From IMG/VR virus record IMGVR_UViG_3300040801_006104, positions 1 to 39,454 of that record: a DNA stretch of 39,454 bases; one strand, written 5' to 3'. Within the stretch, counting starts at the first letter, position 1; the number at the start of each line of letters is the position of its first letter. This DNA is from a virus. Both the position numbers and the translations under genes were made by a program. Shown in pieces: positions 24,419-31,823 of the stretch. Below the pieces are notes generated by a model. The model saw only the letters and a list, made by a program, of their open reading frames with translations. It did no database searches and was not told where the DNA came from.

Positions 24419-24658
24419 ATGAATCTCGAACCCTATACCGTAATCGACCACAACCCTGACCGTATTCAGCAGTATGCGGTATTCGTTGACACATATGGGC
24501 AATGCGAATGCCACAAGTTTTGGCATCGCCAAGCGGCTCTATCGTTCCTCGCGGATTATGAAGAAGAGACTGGTTTAATGTTCGTCGACTTGCATGAGTA
24601 TTCACAAAATACCTTGCGTCAGGGCCTGCTCGCAAGCGGTTGCACGCCAACCAAGTAA
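24419..24658 (+). CDS. unknown 79-residue protein
   Basis: Begins MNLEPYTVIDHNPDRIQQYAV; GGATAAGG lies about 10 bases upstream of the ATG. Contains CECHKFWHRQAALSFLADYEEE, with two Cys and two His that might bind metal, though spacing is not that of a known finger. Base composition is less GC-rich than the genes around it, which suggests recent arrival. An opposing frame covers the same bases but lacks a ribosome site. No family is recognised. Confidence 0.6.
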   Translation: MNLEPYTVIDHNPDRIQQYAVFVDTYGQCECHKFWHRQAALSFLADYEEETGLMFVDLHEYSQNTLRQGLLASGCTPTK

Positions 24659-24741
24659 CAACGGGCGACATTGCTACCACCGGTCGCTTAACGTCCACAA
24701 CCTTGTCAATCAGCCGCTTAACGTACCCGAAGGAACCCATC

Positions 24742-25125
24742 ATGCACTACATCCCCATCATCACCATCGCCGCGGACGGACACACCTGTCTCGACAGCAG
24801 CGTCTACCAGCGACACTTCTTCGTGGACAAGGCCGGACGCATCGCCTACGTCATGTGTGCCAAGGGCGGCAGGGATGTCGGCTGCGAAGCCCGCACCCCG
24901 AAGGTGTTGAAGTCACGGGCCGCCGCCCTCAAGGCCGCCCACCGGGCCATCAAGCAGTACCCCGATCGGTGCCGCAAGGGTAAGGCCCGGTACTACGGCA
25001 ACGACCACGACCGGATGCACGCAAGATGCGTGCTACTCCCCGTCTACCCGACCGACAGCGGCATCCGCGTCGGCTCCGAACTTAAATCCCGCGTCATCGA
25101 CGGCAAGCCCGTTGACTACGCCTGA
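24742..25125 (+). CDS. unknown 127-residue protein
   Basis: Starts MHYIPIITIAADGHTCLDSS, with CGAAGGAACCCATC directly before the ATG, the repeated leader of this gene run. The middle is Lys/Arg/Ala-rich (PKVLKSRAAALKAAHRAIKQ), a helix that could bind nucleic acid. The end is beta-like with LKSRVIDGKPVDYA. Four Cys are scattered. No family assigned; the general charge suggests a small nucleic-acid- or protein-binding early protein. Confidence 0.65.
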   Translation: MHYIPIITIAADGHTCLDSSVYQRHFFVDKAGRIAYVMCAKGGRDVGCEARTPKVLKSRAAALKAAHRAIKQYPDRCRKGKARYYGNDHDRMHARCVLLPVYPTDSGIRVGSELKSRVIDGKPVDYA

Positions 25126-25137
25126 AAGGAACCCACC

Positions 25138-25458
25138 ATGAACTACAAACCTCTCCGCTACGCTTTCACGCCCCTCGATATGGACATCGTCGGCGACACC
25201 CTACGCGTGGCCGTCAGCAACCGCTGCAGGGACGCCATCGCCCAGAACAAACCGCTACGACTCGCCTGCTGCAACCAGAAGGACGGCCGCGGCCGCATCG
25301 TGTTCAGTGTCTTTCAGTTGGATGAGAAGGAACCTGCCGACATGGAGCAGATCATGTGCATCGGGCCTGACGATCTTGCCACCTTCGGGGCGGCTGAAGC
25401 GGCCCGGCGGATGACGCTCGCCCTCGACCTTCGGTTCAATCACGGGGCGTGGCAGTAG
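25138..25458 (+). CDS. unknown 106-residue protein
   Basis: Starts MNYKPLRYAFTPLDMDIVGD; preceded by TGAAAGGAACCCACC. It is 12 bases after the previous stop. Mixed alpha/beta, with RLACCNQKDGRGRIVFSVFQL in the middle and a C-terminal helix AAEAARRMTLALDL. No enzymatic motif. Part of the small-gene cassette sharing one leader. Confidence 0.65.
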   Translation: MNYKPLRYAFTPLDMDIVGDTLRVAVSNRCRDAIAQNKPLRLACCNQKDGRGRIVFSVFQLDEKEPADMEQIMCIGPDDLATFGAAEAARRMTLALDLRFNHGAWQ

Positions 25459-25553
25459 ACAACGCTCAACCCACGCGACCACCTGGACACGAAAAATATT
25501 TTCCGTTTGCCCCGAACCGTCCCGCATACTTCCCCGAACCGAAAGGAACCACC

Positions 25554-25802
25554 ATGATCCGCTACATGACCGTAAAAGTTTCCGCCCGCCGCTTCGTGAT
25601 CGCCCGCTTCCACCCTGACGCCTCCGGCAGTCTCGCCCCAGGGGCTGTCGTGATGAGCAAGCCGGTGGAACTCCATAAGGCATTGACTGCCGTCCGCTAC
25701 CTGAACCAGGACATGCAAGACTACGAAGCTGGCAGTCTCGAACCCGTCCGCACCGTTGGCGAAGCGTTGAACGACCCCAACCTCGGCCTGCACATCGGGT
25801 AG
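25554..25802 (+). CDS. unknown 82-residue protein
   Basis: Starts MIRYMTVKVSARRFVIARF; preceded by CCGAAAGGAACCACC. Between this gene and the previous one is a 95-base spacer holding an AT-rich patch (AAAAATATTTTCC, 25492-25504) but no clear promoter. The short protein has an N-terminal strand pair and a helix (HKALTAVRYLNQDM). Function unknown. Confidence 0.62.
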   Translation: MIRYMTVKVSARRFVIARFHPDASGSLAPGAVVMSKPVELHKALTAVRYLNQDMQDYEAGSLEPVRTVGEALNDPNLGLHIG

Positions 25803-25835
25803 ACCGCCCGCCCACTTGCCTGAAAGGAACCCGAC

Positions 25836-26312
25836 GTGAATGACCTGAACGCCGATGATTTTCAAGCTCTGTTGAACGACCTGGGGGCATGTCGCGAAGC
25901 CCGCCGTTGGGCCAGGGGCCGGACCCTCCGCGAAGCCTGGGACGCCTGCGAACGCGGGGACTGGCTGTTGCGGCTGGCTGGTACGACCGGCGTCAATCGT
26001 CGCAAGTTGGTCCTGGTCGCCTGCGGGTTTGCCCGAAACGTCCGTAAGCACGTCCCCGCAGGTGAGCATCGACACCTTAAGGCGATCGAAGCGGGAGAAG
26101 CGTGGGCTCGTGGTGGCGGCCCACCTTCCGAAGCCGAAGCCGAAGCCGCCGAAGTCGCCGCCTACGCCGCCGAAGCCGCCCACGCCGCCGAAGCCGCCTA
26201 CGTCGCCGAATCCGCCGCCACCGGCGAAGAATCCCGACGCGAATCGGCCCGGATCGTGCGTGGCTTCATCACCGCCGACGACGTTCTCGATGCCGTGGGG
26301 GCATTGAAGTGA
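25836..26312 (+). CDS. Ala-rich protein of a phage/planctomycete-type family
   Basis: A 158-residue protein, GTG start behind TGAAAGGAACCCGAC. The N-terminal domain has ACREARRWARGRTLREAWDA, then RGDWLLRLAG, VLVACGFARNV, AGEHRHLKAIEAGEAWARG: the Trp/Asp/Cys and Glu pattern of a family I associate with planctomycetes, myxobacteria and their phages. It continues into an alanine-rich helix with 4-to-7-residue repeats (AYAAEAAHAAEAAYVAE type) and ends with RIVRGFITADDVLDA. Family role is not known to me; some members are annotated as putative immunity proteins. The repeat part comes from GCCGAAGCCGCC-type DNA. Confidence 0.65.
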   Translation: MNDLNADDFQALLNDLGACREARRWARGRTLREAWDACERGDWLLRLAGTTGVNRRKLVLVACGFARNVRKHVPAGEHRHLKAIEAGEAWARGGGPPSEAEAEAAEVAAYAAEAAHAAEAAYVAESAATGEESRRESARIVRGFITADDVLDAVGALK

Positions 26313-26459
26313 TCCACCGACCTGGCGATGCGATGACGTGTCAGACTTTGCAATCCGTTCAACGGTGTTGCATGTTCACATTCCCTGAACGACTCCGGCA
26401 CCGGCAAGACCGTCGCGACCCGTGGCTGCTTCCCGCCCCTCCCGGTACCGAGGCCCATC

Positions 26460-26855
26460 ATGACTAGCTCCTCCGAACCCCTCCGCGACCCCATGACCGA
26501 CCCCTGCCTCTTGCCCTACGACGGGATGCCCCCCGAAGAGTACGTGCGTCGGCGAAAGGAGCTGACTCACTGGATGAAGTTCGACGCCGAGATGCTCGCC
26601 CTACGGAACAAGCCGGACCGTACGCGTCCCCTCGTGACCGCGTGCACCTGCCGCCGGAAGCCCGGGGAGCGGGGCGACAACCGGGTATTGTTCGAGGGAA
26701 AGGTTTACCGCTCCATCCGGAACTTGTCTCTCGCCCACGACGTTCCGATAAGCTCGATTCGCTATGCAATTCGGGAAGGACGACCGGTCAGGCGGAAGGG
26801 CAGGTGGTATGTGTTCCACTGCTACGAGTGTTTCCTCCGCAATTCGAAGGGATGA
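26460..26855 (+). CDS. small protein with NUMOD-like helix-turn-helix
   Basis: A 131-residue protein; starts at 26460, 26493 and 26526 are all possible, the first having CGAGG upstream. The C-terminal half contains LFEGKVYRSIRNLSLAHDVP, then SSIRYAIREGRPVRRKGRWYVF. This is the NUMOD1-type pattern (a strand, then 'SI..a....s..tI..ai..g') of DNA-binding helices found beside homing endonucleases. Two CxC-type Cys (CTCRR and CYECF) could bind metal. No nuclease domain is present. The 147-base gap before it holds only a doubtful 31-codon frame (26372). Confidence 0.58.
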   Translation: MTSSSEPLRDPMTDPCLLPYDGMPPEEYVRRRKELTHWMKFDAEMLALRNKPDRTRPLVTACTCRRKPGERGDNRVLFEGKVYRSIRNLSLAHDVPISSIRYAIREGRPVRRKGRWYVFHCYECFLRNSKG

Positions 26856-26862
26856 ACCAACC

Positions 26863-27426
26863 ATGAACCACGTCACGACCGACATAGAACTTGAGAAGCT
26901 GGCCAGCAAGCTGCTGGAGCCCTGGCACCCCCGCAACCATGGGAAGAACGCGATGGTCTACTACGGCGACCTGCCCCTCGGGACGCAGTGGGCTGCCGTC
27001 GCGGGGCTCGCCGACGGGGCTGATGCCTACCAGCGTGCGAACTACGACGCCATGAAACGCGACCTGTCCCGCGACTACTCCGATCTCGTCAGGGAAGAGT
27101 GGTTCTCTCACTGGGCCTGCGGCGGGGTGAACCACCTGTTCGCTCGACTAAGGGACGAGGAAGGCGGTGTCACGCCGATCGTCGGGGCGGTGCGGGACAT
27201 GCGTCGTGCCCTGGAGGTGTACCCCGTCCTCGATGACACGTTGTTCCACGAGTACGAAGAAGAAGACTTCCGTGCCACAATCGAGTGCTTGGCCCCCGAA
27301 GGAACTGCTCCCGACCACCTCGAAGCTGCCGCCACCCTGCTCCTGGAGGAACACGGGTCCGACCCCGACTTCCTGGAGGAACAAGATGTCTACGCCGCCG
27401 TACGGCACGTCCAATCCCGAGCCTGA
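26863..27426 (+). CDS. unknown 187-residue protein
   Basis: Starts MNHVTTDIELEKLASKLLEP; GAAGGGATGAACC precedes. It is acidic and helical with many aromatic residues (EEWFSHWACGGVNHLF), and ends in a Glu-rich helix (EEHGSDPDFLEEQDVY). No catalytic motif or membrane segment seen. It ends directly at the start codon of a micro-membrane gene and so belongs to the same run. No family is recognised. Confidence 0.65.
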   Translation: MNHVTTDIELEKLASKLLEPWHPRNHGKNAMVYYGDLPLGTQWAAVAGLADGADAYQRANYDAMKRDLSRDYSDLVREEWFSHWACGGVNHLFARLRDEEGGVTPIVGAVRDMRRALEVYPVLDDTLFHEYEEEDFRATIECLAPEGTAPDHLEAAATLLLEEHGSDPDFLEEQDVYAAVRHVQSRA

Positions 27427-27564
27427 ATGTCCCCCTGCATCACCCTCGCCGCCCTCTACTTCTCGGTCCTTTTCCTACTCCTCGTAGTTTTCTTGCACAG
27501 GAAACCTTCGAACGACTTGCCCCCCGACGAATATGTGCCACCTTGGAGTCGCCATGACCACTGA
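27427..27564 (+). CDS. 45-residue single-span membrane protein
   Basis: The ATG follows the previous stop with no gap. Residues 5-23 form one continuous hydrophobic segment (ITLAALYFSVLFLLLVVFL), then HRKPSND and a short acidic/Pro tail. The positive cluster after the span suggests that the C-terminus stays inside. The stop overlaps the next gene by 11 bases. Small one-span phage proteins of this kind may act on the membrane early in infection; the role is not known. Confidence 0.6.
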   Translation: MSPCITLAALYFSVLFLLLVVFLHRKPSNDLPPDEYVPPWSRHDH

Positions 27565-27760
27565 ACCCCTCCCCGACGTAATCATTAGCTACCACGGCTC
27601 GATCGTCCTGGTCCATCCCGCCACAGAGGAGGGCAGGACGTGGCTGACCAACCACCTCAACGACGAGACGCAGTACCTCGGCGACGCCGCAGTGGTCGAA
27701 CCCCGATACCTGCCCCTCATTCTCGAAGGCATGCTCCAAGACGGCCTCCTCGTCCATTAG
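27554..27760 (+). CDS. small conserved-type phage protein, unknown role
   Basis: A 68-residue protein starting MTTEPLPDVIISYHGSIVLV. The pattern (I..HGSIV.V.P.T..GR.WL..HL, then AVVEPRYL..ILEGMLQDGL) matches a small protein type common in phages and mobile elements, with no known function. It is complete and compact. It overlaps the upstream micro-gene, so they are coupled. Confidence 0.7.
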   Translation: MTTEPLPDVIISYHGSIVLVHPATEEGRTWLTNHLNDETQYLGDAAVVEPRYLPLILEGMLQDGLLVH

Positions 27761-27778
27761 CCCCATACAAACCAAGCC

Positions 27779-27997
27779 ATGAAGTACCCCTGCCACAACA
27801 CCGTCCCCCTTGACCACCTCATCCGCCATCCCGGCCAGCAGCCCCTGCGTCACGCCGGCACGCTCCGGCGGGACCAGGTCGACCCGCCCCTCATCGAACA
27901 CGAAGGCCGCCTGTACCGGGCCGTCCTGACCGACAAGGGCTGGGCCATGCCTGTCGACCTCGTCCCCCTTCCCCACGAGCCACGGCATGACTTTTAG
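27779..27997 (+). CDS. unknown 72-residue protein
   Basis: Begins MKYPCHNTVPLDHLIRHPGQ. No clear ribosome site; it starts 18 bases after the previous stop. Pro-, His- and Arg-rich with LIEHEGRLYRAVLTDKGWAM as the only folded-looking part. No family is recognised. Kept because it fills its space without overlap and keeps the neighbours' base composition; a non-coding stretch is possible. Confidence 0.5.
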   Translation: MKYPCHNTVPLDHLIRHPGQQPLRHAGTLRRDQVDPPLIEHEGRLYRAVLTDKGWAMPVDLVPLPHEPRHDF

Positions 27998-28038
27998 TCC
28001 CTGCTCGCCGCCCGCCCCCCTCCCCCACGGAGCACGAC

Positions 28039-28374
28039 ATGACCGTTGATTCACCCGCCGTCATCCCAGCCGACCCCCCACCCCTGCCCCCCTCTTACGA
28101 CGCCTACCGCCTCTTCTGTCGCCTGTTCGACCGACCCCCCGCCCTCAAGTCGTCATGGCTCGACTTCCGGGACAGCTATCGCGGCATGTTTCTCGACCTC
28201 GCCGACTACGGGCGGTCGCAGCTCGACGCGTCCGGGCTCCTCGACGAGACCCCGCCTGACCTTCGCCCCTTCATCGACGCTGGTGCCTGGGCCCGCCACG
28301 GACGCCGGGAGGGGTGGATCAAGGTCCGCTCCGCTCCGGGCGGCAAGATTCACGTGTTCCTTGCAGAATGGTAA
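28039..28374 (+). CDS. unknown 111-residue protein
   Basis: Starts MTVDSPAVIPADPPPLPPSY; ACGGAG lies upstream of the ATG. The Pro-rich N-terminus (residues 8-19) leads into a helical part (YDAYRLFCRLFDRP, FRDSYRGMFLDLADYG). A short strand pair closes it (KVRSAPGGKIHVFLAEW). No motif of known function. It ends three bases before the beta-helix gene and is probably cotranscribed with it. Confidence 0.6.
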   Translation: MTVDSPAVIPADPPPLPPSYDAYRLFCRLFDRPPALKSSWLDFRDSYRGMFLDLADYGRSQLDASGLLDETPPDLRPFIDAGAWARHGRREGWIKVRSAPGGKIHVFLAEW

Positions 28375-28376
28375 AC

Positions 28377-29915
28377 ATGAAAGACTACAGAGAAGCCTTA
28401 GATACAATTTCCGCACTAGTCGAAGAGCATCAGTCGTTGCAGACTGCTTATGACGAACTAAAAAGGCAGGCAAGGGACGACACTGCTCTCCCTGAAATCC
28501 AGACGACTGTGAACCGGCCCGTCTTCCTCCGGAGCGACGAAGAGGTCACATGGGTATCAGAGACAGGCATATCGCGGCACGGGTACAACGCTGCGTTCAT
28601 GTTCGCCCAAGCGGGCCGGTACCGGGTGAATGCCGGTGGCGAGACGGGGTACATCATCGACGTGTCTCCGGATACGAGGGAGTACATCAGGCCGACCTCG
28701 GAAGCGGAACTTCGCAGGGCGGTTACTGTCCCGAATGCCCGCATCCTCCTCCCCCCAGGTCGAACCAAGCTGCGTTCTCCTCTCGTGGTGGAGCAGCCGG
28801 TGACCATCGAGGGGCAGTACGACGGGTCATCCGTTCTCGTCGCGGAGGGCCGGAACTCTCACATCGTCGTGCGGGGCGGGGCGTCGCTCCACGTCCGCCG
28901 GGTCTGTTTCGACTCTCACTTCCCGGAAGATAGCGACAAGGACGGACCCCAGGCGATCGAGCTGGTCCATGCCTACGACGTTTCCCTTGTCAACTGCACC
29001 GCCCTCCGTGTGGGCAGTTTCGTCTCGGCGAACTTCGGGGCGAGGGTTGAGCGGCTGCTCGTGGAGAACTGTTCGTCGCCCAACGTGGACGGCCTGCGTA
29101 ATTACTTTGTCGGCCTCTTCGGCACCTCGTACGAGGTCGCCATCTACGACAACAGGGTGGAGAACTCGGTCCACGAACACGTCGTCCGCCTCTCCGGGGA
29201 CCGGAAGGAGACCAGCGGCACCTTCTTTGCTGCTGTGCAGGACAACGTCTTCTCGAACCTGGACCGTCGAAGCGAGGGGTTCAGGCACGACACGGCCAAG
29301 GGGACCGTCGTCCTCCAGAAGGGGGGCAAGGGGGTGGTTACCGACAATGTCCTTGAGGGCGCTGCCGGTGCCGGCCCGCTGGGCGGCAGGGACGGGCTGG
29401 TCGACACCTGGGCTCGCTGGGACGGGGCGTACTGGGCTGGTAACAAGATCACCGGTCACTGGCAAGCGGACCACGGTCTCCTGAACTGTGTCTTCGAGCA
29501 GAACACCGTCATCGGAACAGCCGCTTCCCCGCTCATCTTCCAGGTGAAGGGTGGCGGCGGGTCGGACTACGACCACCGGTCTGTCAGCGGGCTGGAGGTT
29601 AGGGGTAACGCGTTTCGCCCTTACTTCAACGCGGGCAAGGCGATCCAGGTGTGGCGGTCTGACGACGTCGTCCTCAGCGGGAACTCATTGGCTCCGGGCA
29701 AGGTGGAGTACCCGCACGGGGGCATCCCCTTCCTCGACTTCCCCGAGGGCCTACCGCCCGGGTTCAAGAGCTTTAGCAACGAATGGACCTGCCCCGCCCC
29801 CGGCTGGCCCGCAGGGAAGCACGTCGCACTCGTCGGCGATCAGAACTTCGAATCCAGTTACTTCACCCTCGATGAGTGGAACGGCCTTCCCGGCATCGAC
29901 GACTGGGCGGTCTGA
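28377..29915 (+). CDS. right-handed beta-helix (pectate-lyase-like) protein
   Basis: A 512-residue protein. The first 38 residues form a coiled coil (ALDTISALVEEHQSLQTAYD), followed by a small beta domain (VTWVSETGISRHG...GRYRV). From about residue 120 it is built of repeated strand rungs typical of right-handed beta-helices, such as PLVVEQPVTIEG, VSLVNCTALRV, VERLLVENCS, VAIYDNRVENS, GVVTDNVLEG and VSGLEVRGN. This fold occurs in tail spikes, polysaccharide lyases and glycanases. No signal peptide is seen. A phage depolymerase or spike is plausible, with the coiled coil as trimerisation region. It is unusual in lying on the strand opposite to all other virion-type genes, followed by a terminator. 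Confidence 0.78.
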   Translation: MKDYREALDTISALVEEHQSLQTAYDELKRQARDDTALPEIQTTVNRPVFLRSDEEVTWVSETGISRHGYNAAFMFAQAGRYRVNAGGETGYIIDVSPDTREYIRPTSEAELRRAVTVPNARILLPPGRTKLRSPLVVEQPVTIEGQYDGSSVLVAEGRNSHIVVRGGASLHVRRVCFDSHFPEDSDKDGPQAIELVHAYDVSLVNCTALRVGSFVSANFGARVERLLVENCSSPNVDGLRNYFVGLFGTSYEVAIYDNRVENSVHEHVVRLSGDRKETSGTFFAAVQDNVFSNLDRRSEGFRHDTAKGTVVLQKGGKGVVTDNVLEGAAGAGPLGGRDGLVDTWARWDGAYWAGNKITGHWQADHGLLNCVFEQNTVIGTAASPLIFQVKGGGGSDYDHRSVSGLEVRGNAFRPYFNAGKAIQVWRSDDVVLSGNSLAPGKVEYPHGGIPFLDFPEGLPPGFKSFSNEWTCPAPGWPAGKHVALVGDQNFESSYFTLDEWNGLPGIDDWAV

Positions 29916-29937
29916 ACCGGTGCATTTTCTCTCCCTC

Positions 29938-29970
29938 GACCCCGTCCGGACGTTCCGGCGGGGTCTTGTC
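29938..29970 (+). terminator. intrinsic terminator after the beta-helix gene
   Basis: GACCCCG and CGGGGTC arms enclose CCGG/CCGG inner pairing (29938-29965), followed by TTGTCGTT. The stem is long and GC-rich with a short loop, placed 22 bases after the stop. It closes the small-gene/beta-helix unit before a new promoter. Confidence 0.75.
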
Positions 29971-30012
29971 GTTATGGGGCCAAAGGACCAGACGCAAACC
30001 ACGAGACTATTT

Positions 30013-30041
30013 TTGCGTCGCCAGAAGCGGCGACGTAAAGT
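30013..30041 (+). promoter_or_regulatory. promoter P6 with dyad operator in its spacer
   Basis: TTGCGT (30013-30018), exactly 17 bp, then TAAAGT (30036-30041), the same spacing and a similar -35 as leftward P3. The spacer is almost filled by a dyad: CGTCGCC (30016-30022), six bases, GGCGACG (30029-30035). A dimeric repressor bound here would block polymerase. It lies about 50 bases before the GHKL ATPase ATG, in the only gap of the region. Confidence 0.55.
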
Positions 30042-30091
30042 GACGATGTAGTACAAACGGCACCTTCCTCGTCCCGCATCCAACTCTCCCA

Positions 30092-31519
30092 ATGTCACGC
30101 TCCCCGAAACCCGGATCGGCCCCGGTAAAGAAGCCGCCACGTCAGTCCAAGGATCCCAGGTACGTCGAGATCCCGCCCAACGCGTCGCGGACCCTGGAAG
30201 CACTCCGCGAATTGGGCTATGACAGCTACGCCTCGATTATGGACCTCGTCGACAACAGCCTCGACGCAGGGGCTGGCGAGGTCGATATCTGGGTCAGGGA
30301 GACCCGTACCAAGAGGGAACAGCACGTTCACGTCGAGATCGCGGACAACGGGACGGGCATGGATCGCGAGCGGCTCGCCGAGGCCCTGCGGCTGGGCTCT
30401 GATGTGGAGCACGACGCCGACGCCGACCTGGGTAAGTTCGGCATGGGGCTCGTCACGGCTAGCTTGTCGATGGCCCGTAGCATCTACGTGCTCACCCGCG
30501 AGGAGGGGGCCACTGCTTGGCAGGCCGACTTCGACCTCGACCGCATCGCCGAGGAGGACAAGTTCGTCATCTCCCTTCAGCCGGCATCGAGCGAGCGGGT
30601 GCTCCGCACCCTGGGCAAGCGGGGGACCGTCGTCCGCCTCACCAAGGTCGACCGCATGGGCGACCGGAACATTAGCCGCTTCGCCCAGACCCTTCGCGAC
30701 AAGCTGGGCCGGGTCTACCGCAACCACCTGGAGCGGGGCACCAAGATCAAGGTCAACAACCGGCTCGTCCACGCATCCGACCCGCTTATGCGGGGTCACG
30801 AGCTGACCGAGGTTGTCCTCGACCAGGAGGTGCGAGTCGGAAACGGATCGGCCCGGCTCGTCGTCGTCGAGCTGCCCGACCTGGGCACCCAGGGCGACGC
30901 CGAGGCGGGGATTGCTCCGCACCGCAGCGGGTTCTACGTGGTACGGAACGGGCGGGAGATCATGAGCGCCCAGACCTTCGGCTTCTATCGGCATCACCAC
31001 AGCTACAGCCACTTCCGGGCCGAGCTGAGCTTCGGCGGCTCGCTCGACCACGAGTTCCACGTCGACGTGAAGAAGGCTTCGATCCACCCCAGCGACAAGC
31101 TGCTCGACAAGCTCCGCCGACCGACCGAGAGACTCATCGCCGCCAGTGGGCGGCGAGGGCGGGACCGAGTCGACACCGACGCCGTCCGGCTGAATCACGA
31201 CTTGGCCGCGGGCAGGATCAACGCCACCCCTGCCCCCACCAAGGGCCCGGTTCCGCTCATCCGGTTCGACGAGGCCGACCTCGACGACGACCGGCTCTTC
31301 CGCTACGACGGCGAGGAGGGCAGCACACAGATTACCTACAACGCCCGCCACCCCTTCCTCCGCATGATCCACGACCAGCGGGATCGGCGGGTCTCGGCGG
31401 TCCTGGACTACATCTCCTACGCCCTGGCAAGCTCCGTGCGGAAGCACCCCGAAGGCGAGAAGGTGCTCGCTACGTTGTTCGACGAACTGAAGGAACTTGC
31501 GGAACGGGAGGCAGCATGA
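30092..31519 (+). CDS. GHKL-superfamily ATPase (MutL/MORC/Hsp90-like)
   Basis: This 475-residue protein has a Bergerat ATP-binding fold shown by three motifs. The N box is D51-LVDN55-SLDAGA, with the acidic metal-site pattern of MutL and MORC proteins. The G1 box is D85-NGTGM90, and the G2 lid is G114-KFGMGL120. After the ATPase domain comes an S5-like middle region ending with HRSGFYVVRNGREIMS, and then a Lys-containing HEFHVDVKKASIHP segment, as in Hsp90-like ATPases. There is no histidine kinase phosphoacceptor domain and no MutL endonuclease motif. GHKL ATPases act as ATP-driven dimer clamps on DNA or client proteins. It leads an operon with a 73-residue protein (overlapping start) and continues to the DNA polymerase, so a replication, repair or defence-evasion role is possible. 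Confidence 0.88.
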   Translation: MSRSPKPGSAPVKKPPRQSKDPRYVEIPPNASRTLEALRELGYDSYASIMDLVDNSLDAGAGEVDIWVRETRTKREQHVHVEIADNGTGMDRERLAEALRLGSDVEHDADADLGKFGMGLVTASLSMARSIYVLTREEGATAWQADFDLDRIAEEDKFVISLQPASSERVLRTLGKRGTVVRLTKVDRMGDRNISRFAQTLRDKLGRVYRNHLERGTKIKVNNRLVHASDPLMRGHELTEVVLDQEVRVGNGSARLVVVELPDLGTQGDAEAGIAPHRSGFYVVRNGREIMSAQTFGFYRHHHSYSHFRAELSFGGSLDHEFHVDVKKASIHPSDKLLDKLRRPTERLIAASGRRGRDRVDTDAVRLNHDLAAGRINATPAPTKGPVPLIRFDEADLDDDRLFRYDGEEGSTQITYNARHPFLRMIHDQRDRRVSAVLDYISYALASSVRKHPEGEKVLATLFDELKELAEREAA

Positions 31520-31737
31520 GCGACGAGCAGGAGAACCAGCCCGTAGCGGGCAGGATCCGATCCGAGTGGGCTCTGCACGAACTCGTGCAGGAGTTCCGCC
31601 TGGTGGCCCGACGGGGCAATATCATCACCGTTCGTCGGCTGGTGGACGGTCGCATCGGCACTCTCGTATGCGACGACGACGTGGAGGGGCAGGAGCGGTT
31701 CTACGACTTCAGGCTCGAAGGGGAACAGAGACCCTAA
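31516..31737 (+). CDS. 73-residue partner-like protein of the GHKL ATPase
   Basis: Its ATG overlaps the ATPase stop (ATGA), and GGAGGCAGC lies before it, so the two are translationally coupled. The sequence is charged, with a helix (SEWALHELVQEFRLVARRGN) and a strand pair (IITVRRLVDGRIGTLVCDDD). No family is recognised. Tight coupling and size suggest a subunit or regulator of the ATPase; this is inferred only from gene order. Confidence 0.65.
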   Translation: MSDEQENQPVAGRIRSEWALHELVQEFRLVARRGNIITVRRLVDGRIGTLVCDDDVEGQERFYDFRLEGEQRP

Positions 31738-31823
31738 CATCCGGCGAACGACTTATCGGGCCCTTCCGTATGAATCCGGATTTTTCTTTTGCCCCAGTCC
31801 CGGACGTACCCCATATTGGAGGA

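Noticed and set aside
24378-24743. 121-residue minus-strand frame opposite the 79-residue gene
   Set aside because: No ribosome site, covers the repeated leader, and opposes all transcription of this area.
26372-26467. 31-codon frame in the gap before 26460
   Set aside because: Arg/Pro/His-rich, no ribosome site; overlap with the next ATG can be chance.
30016-30035. Terminator reading of the GC hairpin before the GHKL gene
   Set aside because: The T run lies before the stem on the plus strand and no T run follows on either strand; a promoter-spacer dyad explains it better.
31497-31823. N-terminal extension of the flavoprotein
   Set aside because: It overlaps the end of the ATPase gene and the 73-residue gene; the FAD motif starts right at the ATG at 31824.
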